Positions 22,899 to 32,375 of a stretch of 64,000 bases of DNA are shown one piece after another. The first letter of the stretch is position 1; every line of letters starts with the position of its first letter. The stretch comes from Sarocladium kiliense (Eukaryota; Ascomycota; Sordariomycetes; Hypocreales; Sarocladiaceae), in assembly GCA_030734395.1 (NCBI GenBank), contig JAUZTG010000041.1, positions 1,736,001-1,800,000 on the forward strand. The letters run 5' to 3'. The position numbers and the translations under genes were made by a program. The notes below the pieces were generated by a model. It saw nothing but the letters and a program-made list of their open reading frames with translations, had not been told where the DNA came from and made no database searches.

Positions 22899-24923
22899 TC
22901 ACAGTCCCAGGAGGCTCATCTGGCGCCTCACAGGACTTGCGCTGACGCTTCCTTCCTCGCTGGCGTAGTACGCACTATCCGTGTCGATATCCCATCCGAG
23001 CTCCTCTTGCTCCTCGTCATCCTTTGGCACAGCGCCGGGAGCAACGGCACTGGCATCAAAGGGCTTCTGGGCTGCTGCGCGGGTGTTCCAACGGAGAGTC
23101 CGGGACACACTGTCGAACCACTCGGTGTCTGTGCGGGTGACGGTCGGGAAGGGGTATTGCGAGGCGGAGATGGTGACGTGGTCGCCCTGGCGGAGCTCGA
23201 TGCGGCCCTTGCCGTCGAAGGCGCAGTAGGCGGTTGCGCGGGAGCCGCGAGGGATTGCGACGCGGAGGGCCATGGTGTCGGAGAGAACCATGGGGCGGAA
23301 GGAGAGGGTATGAGGGCAGATGGGAGTGAGGAGGATGGCGGGGATGTCCGGGTGGACAAGGGAACCGCCGGCGGAGAGTGAGTAGGCGGTTGAACCTGTG
23401 GGGGTGGAGAAAATGCAGCCGTCGGCTTGGACCACTGTAAGGAGTTCATCGTCGCCGTAGAGCTCGAGGTTGGAGACGTAGGGAGACGGGCCGCGGTCAA
23501 TGACAAGCTCGTTGAGAACTTCGAATTGCTCGCCCTCGTCCATCTCACCGCCGACGCCATTGGCGCGCCAAACAGTGCAAGTGAAGCGCATGCGCAGGTT
23601 GACCTTCATGCCGTCGTCGCCCATGACACGGTTGAGGTGCTCCTTGTACTTCTCGAACTCGAAGGTGGTCATGAACCCGAGGCTGCCGAGGCTGAAGGAC
23701 AGAATCGGAGGAACAACACGCTGGAACAGCCACGACGTGAAGAGAACGGTGCCATCACCGCCAAGAGTGAGAACGAGGTCGAACTTGTCGGGCTGGCTCC
23801 AGCAGAGATCAGGGGTCCAGTAACGGAGCATATCCTGGAAGCGGTCGTTCTGCGCGGTAATGCCCCTGGCGTTGAAGCGCTTAGAGTTGCGGAGCTTTGC
23901 GTCGACGTAGACATTGACACCGAGATCTGAGCCGTAGCGTGGGGTTGAGAGCAGCCACGTAGCTAGCTCACGTGTGAGGTAGACGAGCTGGTTATCGCGA
24001 GCCTTTGTGACGATCATAACGTTCTTAACGGCGCGGCGGATAGGTCGGCGCTGAAGCTGCTTGGAAACCTCGCGCACGCCAGTGGCTGTGCGAACGAGGC
24101 GGGAATGGGACATGGCATCGTCGTTCTTGATCTCCTCGAGGACCTTGTCGATGTTGACGGCATCGTCAAAGCGTTGGTGGTAGAAGCACGGGGATTGCAG
24201 AGCCGGAAGGGCGGTGGTGGGTGTGAGATTTGAGCGACGGAGAGCGAGGTCGTTGAGGGCGTCGGCGAGCTTCTGAGAGGAGGCAGCAGAGGAAGGGAGG
24301 TGGTGATCTGCTAGACCGTCCCCGGCAGCAGAGGGATTCTGGGCGGAGAGCATGCTGTTGAGGGACAGGGCTTCTGGTTTGTTGTTCCTTGCGACGGAGG
24401 CGAGAGCCTTGATGATGGTCTGGCGAGGGATAGTGTCGGAGGAATAGTTGCGACGGTGGCGAGTAGCCGCGGAAGAGGTAGACGCAGTCGCAGCAGCAGC
24501 AGAAGCTGGAGGAGACGAAGCAGAGAAGCTGTCGAATGAAAAAGCAGAGGGGCCGCCTCCGAGAGCAGGGACAGCCGAGAGCGGGCTGTTGTCCTTCAGG
24601 GTATAGTTCTCGGCACGGGCAACGTTGACGGAGAGACGTTCATTGTGGTGAGAAGTCTTGGGCCGGGCGGAGGAGGGAGGAGACGTAGAAGAAGAAGAGG
24701 AGGAGGAGGATGTGAGTGCGGCAGTGGTGGTGGAGGACGAGGACGAGGTGAGGGGATTACTAACGGCGGCGGCGGCGGCAGCGGAGACGGAGGAGGGTTC
24801 GTCGGGCGACGGAGATGTCGCTGGTGCTGGAGCCGATGGTAAAGCCGACGCAGACGAGTCAAGAGCTGGGTGGAGAGCCGTGGCGGCTGGGGAAGCGACG
24901 GGCGAGGAATAGTACGAAGCCAT
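22899..24923 (-). CDS. UTR1: NAD kinase, Utr1/Yef1 type
   Basis: Single-exon CDS, 674 aa. Phosphorylates NAD(H) with ATP to make NADP(H). Residues 1-170 are a low-complexity Ala/Ser/Pro region with poly-Ser runs. The kinase domain begins near residue 300 (RRAVKNVMIVTKARDNQL). It carries the GGDGT motif at residues 388-392, followed by FSLGSLGFMTTFEFEKY, and the NAD-binding stretch ADGCIFSTPTGSTAYSLSAG (Tyr514). I start at MASYYSSPVASP; the open frame continues 120 codons upstream but that part reads like untranslated leader. No mitochondrial presequence is seen, so it is probably the cytosolic enzyme. The GC-rich repeats produce long antisense frames that are shadows. Confidence 0.92.
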   Translation of the reverse strand: MASYYSSPVASPAATALHPALDSSASALPSAPAPATSPSPDEPSSVSAAAAAAVSNPLTSSSSSTTTAALTSSSSSSSSTSPPSSARPKTSHHNERLSVNVARAENYTLKDNSPLSAVPALGGGPSAFSFDSFSASSPPASAAAATASTSSAATRHRRNYSSDTIPRQTIIKALASVARNNKPEALSLNSMLSAQNPSAAGDGLADHHLPSSAASSQKLADALNDLALRRSNLTPTTALPALQSPCFYHQRFDDAVNIDKVLEEIKNDDAMSHSRLVRTATGVREVSKQLQRRPIRRAVKNVMIVTKARDNQLVYLTRELATWLLSTPRYGSDLGVNVYVDAKLRNSKRFNARGITAQNDRFQDMLRYWTPDLCWSQPDKFDLVLTLGGDGTVLFTSWLFQRVVPPILSFSLGSLGFMTTFEFEKYKEHLNRVMGDDGMKVNLRMRFTCTVWRANGVGGEMDEGEQFEVLNELVIDRGPSPYVSNLELYGDDELLTVVQADGCIFSTPTGSTAYSLSAGGSLVHPDIPAILLTPICPHTLSFRPMVLSDTMALRVAIPRGSRATAYCAFDGKGRIELRQGDHVTISASQYPFPTVTRTDTEWFDSVSRTLRWNTRAAAQKPFDASAVAPGAVPKDDEEQEELGWDIDTDSAYYASEEGSVSASPVRRQMSLLGL

Positions 24924-27263
24924 TGCTGCAAATAATAGGCCAAAAATAGAAGAACAAATAGTTTGCGAGCACAGCCAAACCGGAGCAACCAAGGAAGCCC
25001 GTGTGACGAGAGTTGCAGGTGCAGGATGCAGGGCCAAGCCAAGCACTAAATCAGGTCGCCGGGCCGAAGAGGGTGTCGTCTTTTCGGAGGAGACGGACGG
25101 TTGAGATGTGACGATACTGTAGGTGCTGCCAGCTAATGCCGTGTGACGAGAATGCTGAGCCGTGGCCAGGTGACCAAAGATTGAGATGGTAGACAAGGAA
25201 GATAGACAGACGAGACTTGTTGAGAGAGGTTGCGCGTTAAGCGAAGGAGGGTATCGTTTTCCCGACCAGCGAGGTTGAAGCAATAGAAGAAGAAAGGCTC
25301 AAAAAGATACCAGGAGGAGCATTAAAAAAAGAATGAAAAAAGGATTGGAGAATTCGAAAAAGACAGAAAATGCGAGCACAAGAGGGAAGATGGGTTGAAA
25401 TAAAGAAAAAAAGTCGAGAGAAGGGCACCGGGCGCTTGATAGAGACGGTGGTGAGTGGTGGTGAGGACAAAAGGCTACCAGAGCTCAGCTTCGACTTGAT
25501 CCTTAGATTCCCCTTGTGTAGGTCGCGAAAAAGAAGCGAAGACGAATGTGAATCAACCTGGAGGAGGAGACTGAGGAGAGAAAGAGAGAAGAGGAGGGAC
25601 AAGGCTGGGCTGGGATTGAGTGTGGCAGTCTTTAATACACCCAGAAGCTATAGCGACGAGATAGACAAGAACAGACAAGACACAGCAGCAGCAGCTATAG
25701 CTCCAACTGAACAGGGAACCAAGATTGATCCCCAGAACATCCAGACAAGACCAAACAACTGAGGGGTCCCGAATCAGCTCAGAACAAGCCAAGTCAGGTC
25801 ACGACCGTCAGGGCCCTTGCCTCAGGCGTGATCGCTTCCAACATGGGCCCTGGCCCAGCGTTACAACTGGCTCGACTCAGGCTAGTTAGTTGTACCTTGT
25901 TACGTCTCGATGGAGAATCTCGCCGAGTCCTGGTCTCTTGTCCGTCCTTCGTCTCCTCTTGACTCTCGACCCAAGGCCCGGCATTACGGCGCCTCCCGCG
26001 ACGCTCCGCCTCTGTTTCAAGTCCCGCTTCCAAGAGACGCCTCTATCTCGCAGCAGCAGTAACAACAACAGCAACAGCAACAGCGTCGTCAGTTGTCTTC
26101 TCAGCTTTCCTACCCTTCTCTTTTCACCTTTACTGCTAGGGACTCGGAGCTTTCGCACCGCTCCCGGCACTTCGTTCCCCTGTTATGCACACATCTTGGC
26201 GGACCCCAACCCGTTACCGATTCCCGTAACCGTAGACGCACCACGCTGGTGTGCTTGACTGGCGAAATTTCGGAGCGAGTCTGCAAAGTTGGAGCCGAGA
26301 ATCTGGATCTTCTTTCAGTTCGCTAACTAATTGGTGACATCTTATGGGGTATCTTGTGGTAGATTCCTTCCGGCTCGGAAGTCGGAATTGCATAGTGAAG
26401 CCCTTTCTCGGAATACATATTAACCAATCCAACAGGCACCACCACCAAGCAGCTCTTCCTCACGTATCGCGAATCTGGAATCGCAACTCATTCCTTCATG
26501 AAATCCTCTATCAGCTCCTCCTCTCCAAAACCCCCTCCCTAACGCCGCCAAGCTTGCCTCGTCCTCACCGCTGCCACACTCTGCGACAAGCCCCCAGGGC
26601 ATGCCCGCCCGACGTGAAACACCACCCGTGCGCACGCCAATCCCTAACAGCCAGCCCTTGACCCACGACGACACTCGCTCACCCCCTTCTAGACCAACCT
26701 GCCTCCATATCGCGGTTTGCTCGTGATTTTATCATGCTCGGTCAGGAGTTTTGTTGTGTTTTCGATTACCTTCCAAGCTTAGCCTCTCTCCCATGCCGTC
26801 GCGCCAGCAGATCATCGTGGGTCATCCCGCAACACCTTCAAGACTCCAGCGCTTCTCCCTTTCTGTGACTTTATTCGTTTGCAGGCAAGGCTCGGCATGC
26901 TTGCTTCACGAATCATCGTGTTCTGCGGCCCCTGCTTATCGTCTCCCCGGCGCCACGACAAGTCCTTCCCCTGGTCGGCCTGTCACGGGGTTGAAAAGAA
27001 CCAGCTCCACCACGTGCGTTGCATAATGCCTGCACATTGCCTCTTCTCGAAGTTTGGTTTTGTAAGGGGGTGCGAATCGTCCGATTTCTTCGTCGCTTTG
27101 CTGGGTTCGTTCCGGGATGCGCCACGACGCCTTCATTCTGGGTGCTTCATCTCGTCGTATCCCCTTTTCTCCTCTATCCACATGAGTCTGGATGATAATA
27201 TGCCGGACAAGAATCCTTTCCATGCTCAAAGCGCACCTGACAAGATGTGGGCGACTCGTTCGT
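24924..27263. other. Long intergenic region NAD kinase / RRP46
   Basis: 2.3 kb upstream of the NAD kinase start. Positions 25237-25700 are purine-rich on the plus strand (pyrimidine-rich in the NAD kinase sense), consistent with a long 5' leader and promoter. A CAG/CAA triplet run lies at 26051-26084. Between 25890 and 27260 open frames on both strands have no domain, and I support no gene there. The length leaves room for an unrecognised non-coding transcript. Confidence 0.4.
26051..26084. repeat. CAG/CAA trinucleotide microsatellite
   Basis: An imperfect run of CAG and CAA triplets, in non-coding DNA as far as I can tell. It would encode polyglutamine or poly-Asn/Ser if translated, but no supported gene covers it. 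Confidence 0.7.
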
Positions 27264-28300
27264 TCATTTCCAATGCAGATCAGCCGCCGTCTTGGTCTCC
27301 ATTACCGAACGGATGAAGGCTTTGATGCCGCCAGACTCAGCGACCGCTCCGTCTCCCATATTCGTATCTCGTTGCTCTGCATCCTTTGCTCCCTGTCCGC
27401 AGACTCTTTCCGCAGTACCAAGCACCTGCTTCATCTCTTCCACTGTGAACTCTCCCTCGCTCTCCATCAGTAGCAGCTCGTCGTCTGACGTGAAACCCAG
27501 CGCATGGATCGATCTGGCTTTGTCTGCCTCAGCCGGGCTAGGGTCCACCAGCATTGTCGCCGCTTTGCCGCCTTGGCTGGCGTCCGCGGGAATAGCCAGC
27601 ACTGTCGCCGTGGCGATGTACTTGAGAGGCACGGCAGCTGTGAGAAGTCCGAGCACAGCAGCATGCATCAATGCCGGGATGGAGAGTAGATTCTGCAGCA
27701 TCAAAGAACGACATGGTCGTGTCAGCCGTGTACAAGCGGTTTCGGCCACCACAAGATGTTACAAAAGCTTTGAACATTTGCCAATATCATCTTGTGAAAT
27801 TCCTAGAGAGACATATGAACTTACAAGCTGTGCTTGCACGACTTTTGCGTTGACGTAAGCATTCTCTGGTGTTTCGACCAGCTGGAGGGTGATCTGGATC
27901 ATGCACCGGGGATAGTCGCGGACGGGGATGAGCTGCCGCAGAGCAGACTGAAGGATCGCCTCGAGCTGCCGTTCTGCTGTGCCTGTTTCACGCCCGAGAG
28001 TCAGAATCAAAGTCTGGAAAGGAAAGTGCTTCATGCATGAATCCAAAACGCAGGCATGTGAAGCCTTGAACCCCAAAGATTCAATACTGAGTAATGATAG
28101 GAGCACGAACCTCCTACTCCAGCCGCTGGCCTAACATTGACGTCGACCAGTGCCTCGAAGGCATTCTCATCTCTTCTCTGAGCCTCGATAGGCCCATTCA
28201 CTGCCGCTGTGACTGTGTAGCCTCCATAGGAGAACGTAGCTGATCCGTCTGCCTTCGGGAGCGGAGCGAGCTCCGCCACAGGTTGTGCTGATGGTGCCAT
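27264..28300 (-). CDS. RRP46: Exosome RNase PH-like subunit Rrp46
   Basis: Three exons, 28111-28300, 27825-27982 and 27264-27692, giving 258 aa. Rrp46 is one of six RNase PH-like ring subunits of the RNA exosome, which processes and degrades RNA in nucleus and cytoplasm; the eukaryotic ring is structural. Signatures: GSATFSYGGYTVTAAVNGPI, the VDVNVRPAAGVGGTAERQLE stretch across intron 1, IPVRDYPRCMIQITLQLVE, and PALMHAAVLGLLTAAVPLKY. The C-terminal part includes FTSDDELLLMESEGEFT. Intron 1 has a GTTCGT donor. Family assignment is secure; Rrp46 rather than another ring subunit rests on the GPIE and VRPA pattern. Confidence 0.88.
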
Positions 28301-28967
28301 TGTGTCGTCTGATATGTGTTTTTTTATCCTCTCACAAGAGAGTATGGGAGATGAAGGAGAAGGGAAGAAGTAAAAGACAGAGCTTGAGTGTGAGAGGCGG
28401 AATGATGAAGTCTGCGCGGTTGCCCCACGTTGGTGTGTGGTGCGATGGTGGGCTGCTCTTAGGCAGTCGGAGGAGTTGGTAAATTCTCGCAAGTTGATTG
28501 GCTCAACTTGTCACCAGTCGAGGACAGCATCCGCGAGACAACGGTCGGACTCAGAGACAATGATAGCCATCATGACAAGAGTCTGGATAGTAATCAAATG
28601 AAGGAGCAAGTAGGAGACGGATTAGAGGGATCACATATGTGTTATACTTGTGGGAGTGCTGCCGTTGTGAGAGGCATAGAAAAAATAGCCGAGTCCTAAA
28701 GATAGCCTTAGCTAAATAAAGCAATAGTTTCAAGTCGGCCGCTGAGATGCACTAGCACGTCCTGCATTCTAGCGTCCGATGACAAGCTACAGGTGCATTC
28801 ATCCATCACCCCTCTGCCTTCGCGGGGACCCTTACAAACCATCTTCCAACACCAACCTCAGCGCCAAAGCAAATTTCCAACCCGCCATCTCACAGATCGA
28901 ATACATTTCTTCTTCCCCCCATATCCGACGTCTAAAGTACACAAGCAGATATACACACCTACCCTTC
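28301..28967. promoter_or_regulatory. Divergent promoter region RRP46 / RRD1-type gene
   Basis: 667 bp between opposed starts. An open frame extends 63 codons upstream of the RRD1 start (from 28779) but lacks family similarity, so I treat it as leader. No further signal is recognised. Confidence 0.4.
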
Positions 28968-30281
28968 ATGGCGTCTGGAACGCCCCAAACCGCAGGCCCA
29001 AGCACCACAAGCGCTTCACCCATCCCCAACCTCAAAGACCGCCTTCCCAAGCTCGAACCTCGAAAGCGACGCTCTCAAGCCTCGAACCCAACTCCGGTAC
29101 CCGACACTCCCGCTCTCCCATCACCTCCCGACACATCTTCCGACAGCTGGACCTTCAAAGTCCCAACCCGCCGCATCCTCTCCCGTCGAGACCACGACCT
29201 CTTCCTCTCCTCCCCGACTGAACGTCTCGTCCGCTCCTGGATCTTCACACTCGCAGATTCAGTCGTTGATACTCCATGCTCTGCTGTCAAAGATGAAGAC
29301 TTGAGCGCTCCCGTACGGATATTACTCAACATTCTCGAGGATGCTGATAGCTATGTCACAAAGTGCCCTCCTAACGAGCAAGGTGGCTCACGCTTCGGAA
29401 ACAAAGCCTTCCGCTCATTCCTCGACCTCGTGGCAGACAACAGCCCTCGGTGGCACCATGCTCTTGGTGTAACCGACCCTGCTGCCATCGCCGAGTTAAA
29501 CGCCTACCTCTTCGAGTCGTTCGGCAACCGCTCCCGTATCGACTACGGCTCCGGCCATGAGCTCAACTTCCTTATCTGGCTCCTCTGCCTTCGCCAGCTG
29601 AACATCTTGAAAGCGTCATCATCTTCTCCTACAAGCGGTGATATGCGGCCCCTCGTTCTCCGAGTCTTCAATCGCTACCTCGCCCTTATGCGCCGCGTCC
29701 AGATGACATACTACCTCGAACCTGCCGGCTCCCACGGCGTCTGGGGCCTTGACGACTACCAATTCCTCCCTTTCCTCTTTGGCGCTGCGCAGCTTCTACA
29801 TCACCCTTACATTACACCTCGCGCCATCCACCAAGATCTCTCGCTCGAGGAGTTCGGCGATGAATACATGTACCTCGGCCAAGTCGCCTTCGTGAACAGC
29901 ACAAAGACAGTTCGAGGTCTCCGTTGGCATAGTCCCATGCTGGACGACATCTCCTCTGCGCGCTCATGGGAGAAGATCGACGGTGGTATGCGGCGGATGT
30001 TTGTAGCCGAGGTGTTGGGCAAGCTTCCTGTGATGCAGCACTTCATGTTTGGATCACTTGTACCAGCCGCAGAGGGCATGAGCGAGGAGCATGATGGTCA
30101 GATCGAGTCGGAGCATATAGGACATGAACATGAGGGAGGCGATGCGCATACAGGCCACGCACACGATGGGACAGGATGGGGTGACTGTTGCGGCATCAAA
30201 GTGCCCAGCAGCATCGCTGCGGCACAGGAAATGAAGAAGGCAAGGCAGGGGGACACACTGCGCAGGATACCCTTTGACTAG
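28968..30281 (+). CDS. RRD1: PP2A phosphatase activator (PTPA), Rrd1 type
   Basis: Intronless, 437 aa. PTPA proteins are peptidyl-prolyl isomerases that activate PP2A-like phosphatase catalytic subunits. Family motifs run in order: FKVPTRRILSRRDHDLFLSS, GGSRFGNKAFRSFLD, FGNRSRIDYGSGHELNFLIW, the LEPAGSHGVWGLDDYQFLPF signature and LFGAAQLLHHPYI, then WEKIDGGMRRMFVAEVLGKL and LPVMQHFMFGSLVP. The C-terminus has a His/Glu/Gly-rich insert (HEHEGGDAHTGHAHDG), then GWGDCCGIKVPSSIAAAQEM and a basic end, as in filamentous-fungal Rrd1 proteins. The N-terminal 60 residues are Pro/Ser/Thr-rich. Rrd1 versus Rrd2 is inferred from the long C-terminal tail. Confidence 0.93.
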   Translation: MASGTPQTAGPSTTSASPIPNLKDRLPKLEPRKRRSQASNPTPVPDTPALPSPPDTSSDSWTFKVPTRRILSRRDHDLFLSSPTERLVRSWIFTLADSVVDTPCSAVKDEDLSAPVRILLNILEDADSYVTKCPPNEQGGSRFGNKAFRSFLDLVADNSPRWHHALGVTDPAAIAELNAYLFESFGNRSRIDYGSGHELNFLIWLLCLRQLNILKASSSSPTSGDMRPLVLRVFNRYLALMRRVQMTYYLEPAGSHGVWGLDDYQFLPFLFGAAQLLHHPYITPRAIHQDLSLEEFGDEYMYLGQVAFVNSTKTVRGLRWHSPMLDDISSARSWEKIDGGMRRMFVAEVLGKLPVMQHFMFGSLVPAAEGMSEEHDGQIESEHIGHEHEGGDAHTGHAHDGTGWGDCCGIKVPSSIAAAQEMKKARQGDTLRRIPFD

Positions 30282-30749
30282 CTCATTGTCGGTTCAAGAG
30301 AAATGTTGCGAAATGGGAGCCATTTATCATTCGATGCACACTGAAACGTCGAAACCAAAACTCTCGTTTATTACATCCGTCTAGGTCGAGGATGAGGAAG
30401 ATCATCCGTCGGTTCCCCCTTCCCACATCAGCAAGCAGTGGCCCGCATTTGCTTCAACCCCAGCTCGTGTTCATCTTCCGAAATCGATCAAAACTGAGAA
30501 AATATGAGATCCGTAACCACACTGTCCATACATAGCGCATCAGAAGGGAAAAGTGTAAAGTAGATAACCGCCCCCGAAGCCCCAGCCTTTTGTTTGCCAG
30601 GAGGCTCCAAACGCAAAGCAAAATGTGCCCCCCATAGGTATCGTAGTATTTCATATTCATGTGTCTCTTGACAACGCCGCATTGATAGAAGGAAAAATAA
30701 AAGAGAATGAAAGGAAGCATACGTCTTGACGCTTTGGCTGACTCCGTGG
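30282..30749. other. Convergent 3' region
   Basis: 468 bp between convergent stop codons; AT-richer than the genes. Nothing beyond 3' UTRs is recognised. Confidence 0.4.
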
Positions 30750-32375
30750 CTAAGCAAACTTGAAGTTCTTCGCAGGGATCGGCCCCGTTTCCTCCTGTTG
30801 AGTGAACAAAGGTGCTTGTCGTAGACGATGGGCAGCGTGTATGTCAATGAGCATCTCAACCAGGCCCTCGGCATCACGCTTGATGGCCCTTAGCTCTTTC
30901 TCGTCTGAGCATCGCATGGTGCCATCTTCTTTGGGGTTGCGATATGCGGCAAAGACAAGACCACGATCGATCCTCTTCCGGGAACTATGTGTGGAAGTGG
31001 ACATGTCTGAGGAGACCGAGTTACTGCGAGAGTATTGGCCAGTGAAAAAGGAACATGCATAACCCTGCGCAAACTCATCGCGCCTGGCCTCTTGGCTGCG
31101 ATACTCGATCCACCCCTCAGATCGCAGAATCTTGGTGTGAACGGAGGCGGTGACTTGGAAGGGCGATTTGACACGCTCGAGGCCATAGGCGGCAAGAAGA
31201 CGGCCCGTCATATGGTACGGGGAACCTCCGCTGGCTCTGGTAGGCTCATCCTGACTGACTGAAGGGGTGCGTGGTCTTGTGCTGTCTGGCCATAAGTTGA
31301 CGACGTAGACGAGGTCAAAGTCATAACGGCTGGCGATTCTAGCCGCCTCGAACGCCGCAGCTGCAGCAGGCTTAGAGGCATAAGGGGGGGTGAGAGTCAA
31401 AAGAGACCGAGGGCGGGATGCCATGGGAGTATCGATGGTAGATGCTGTCAGAGGAGGTGTAGGTGGTAGCTCGCCATCAAGGCCCGATCTCACCGAAGAT
31501 GGGGCCATGTCTGACTCGGCGATGTCATCGTCGCTCAGTGTCATGAAATCACTGAAGTCCGGCTCCCATAGCACTGAGCTTGGAGAGCTGGATTGAGAAT
31601 CTCGCCAGCGGGTTTGTGGCAGTGCAGGCTCACTGCTCGAATGATGCAGCGGTGCCTTGGGGATCGCCTCGCCAAGATGTCTCTCAATATCCTCGAAAAG
31701 ATTATCGTTGATGATGTTGACCATTGCAGGGTCTTCCAGTTCCCAATCTGCAGCTGGTCCCACCGTGTCATCTTGGGGGTCGTTTGCATGAGACGGGATC
31801 TCTGGAAGCTTCTTGTTAAGAGAGTCAACCAGTGTTTGGATGTTCACAGCTTCCTCCGCAACTTGCGCGTCTTCTCTTGTAGCGGGCGAAGTAGGCTTCT
31901 GGTATGGAGATCCTGTCGTCGATTCGGAGCTATCGCTGGTGAAACCATCGAAGATCGACTCGAGATCCACGCGTTCCAGAAGCGGCAGCTGCTCAGTAGC
32001 CTCCTTCGGTGGCGCTGGAAACTGGTAGACGTTGTTGAAGAGAGAGTCACAGCGACTGTCGTCAAAGGAAGAGGAGCGCACGAGCATAGGCAGCTCAGGT
32101 GCCGTTCGCTTCGACGACGAGAGAGAAGATCCAGCGGTTTTGCCTTGAGTTTCACTGTTGAAAATGCTGTCAAGGGCTGGATTTGATCGACAAGACTGTT
32201 TGAGGTAAGTCTCCTTTCGAGCAGTCATGCGGGATGCCTTTGGGCGAATGAACGACGGCGAGGGGAATTGAGGTTCCGATGGCGTGACTGGGCTGCTTGG
32301 CTCGGTGGAAGGCGCTGAGGACGGTCTGAGTTTTGAGGTAAAGAACCTCTCGAGGCGGACAATACCGTTCGCCAT
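30750..32375 (-). CDS. Uncharacterised Ser/Pro-rich protein with a conserved-looking C-terminal domain
   Basis: Single 541-aa open frame whose codon use resembles neighbouring genes. I do not recognise the protein. Residues 1-300 are polar, Ser/Pro/Asp/Glu-rich and probably disordered, with several SP/TP sites and a repeated small motif (ALDSIFNSE, CDSLFNNVY, DLESIFDGF, each centred on an acidic D-S-x-F). Residues about 330-520 look folded: AAAAFEAARIASRYDFDLVY followed by VVNLWPD, MTGRLLAAYGLERVKSPFQV, GYACSFFTGQYSR, IDRGLVFAAYRNPKEDG and DAEGLVEMLIDIHAAHR. The alternating strand pattern vaguely recalls a GAF-like sensor fold, which I cannot confirm. An upstream 5' exon is possible. Confidence 0.7.
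   Translation of the reverse strand: MANGIVRLERFFTSKLRPSSAPSTEPSSPVTPSEPQFPSPSFIRPKASRMTARKETYLKQSCRSNPALDSIFNSETQGKTAGSSLSSSKRTAPELPMLVRSSSFDDSRCDSLFNNVYQFPAPPKEATEQLPLLERVDLESIFDGFTSDSSESTTGSPYQKPTSPATREDAQVAEEAVNIQTLVDSLNKKLPEIPSHANDPQDDTVGPAADWELEDPAMVNIINDNLFEDIERHLGEAIPKAPLHHSSSEPALPQTRWRDSQSSSPSSVLWEPDFSDFMTLSDDDIAESDMAPSSVRSGLDGELPPTPPLTASTIDTPMASRPRSLLTLTPPYASKPAAAAAFEAARIASRYDFDLVYVVNLWPDSTRPRTPSVSQDEPTRASGGSPYHMTGRLLAAYGLERVKSPFQVTASVHTKILRSEGWIEYRSQEARRDEFAQGYACSFFTGQYSRSNSVSSDMSTSTHSSRKRIDRGLVFAAYRNPKEDGTMRCSDEKELRAIKRDAEGLVEMLIDIHAAHRLRQAPLFTQQEETGPIPAKNFKFA

Noticed and set aside
23427..23930. 167-aa open frame antisense to NAD kinase
   Set aside because: It mirrors a high-GC coding exon; its composition follows the codon bias of the sense gene and it has no domain.
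25890..26258. Possible 122-aa protein upstream of NAD kinase
   Set aside because: It has an Asn/Ser stretch caused by the CAG/CAA microsatellite, no domain, and an overlapping antisense frame.
28779..28967. 63-codon N-terminal extension of the PP2A activator
   Set aside because: It is in frame, but unlike any PTPA N-terminus; the ATG at 28968 has the expected protein start.
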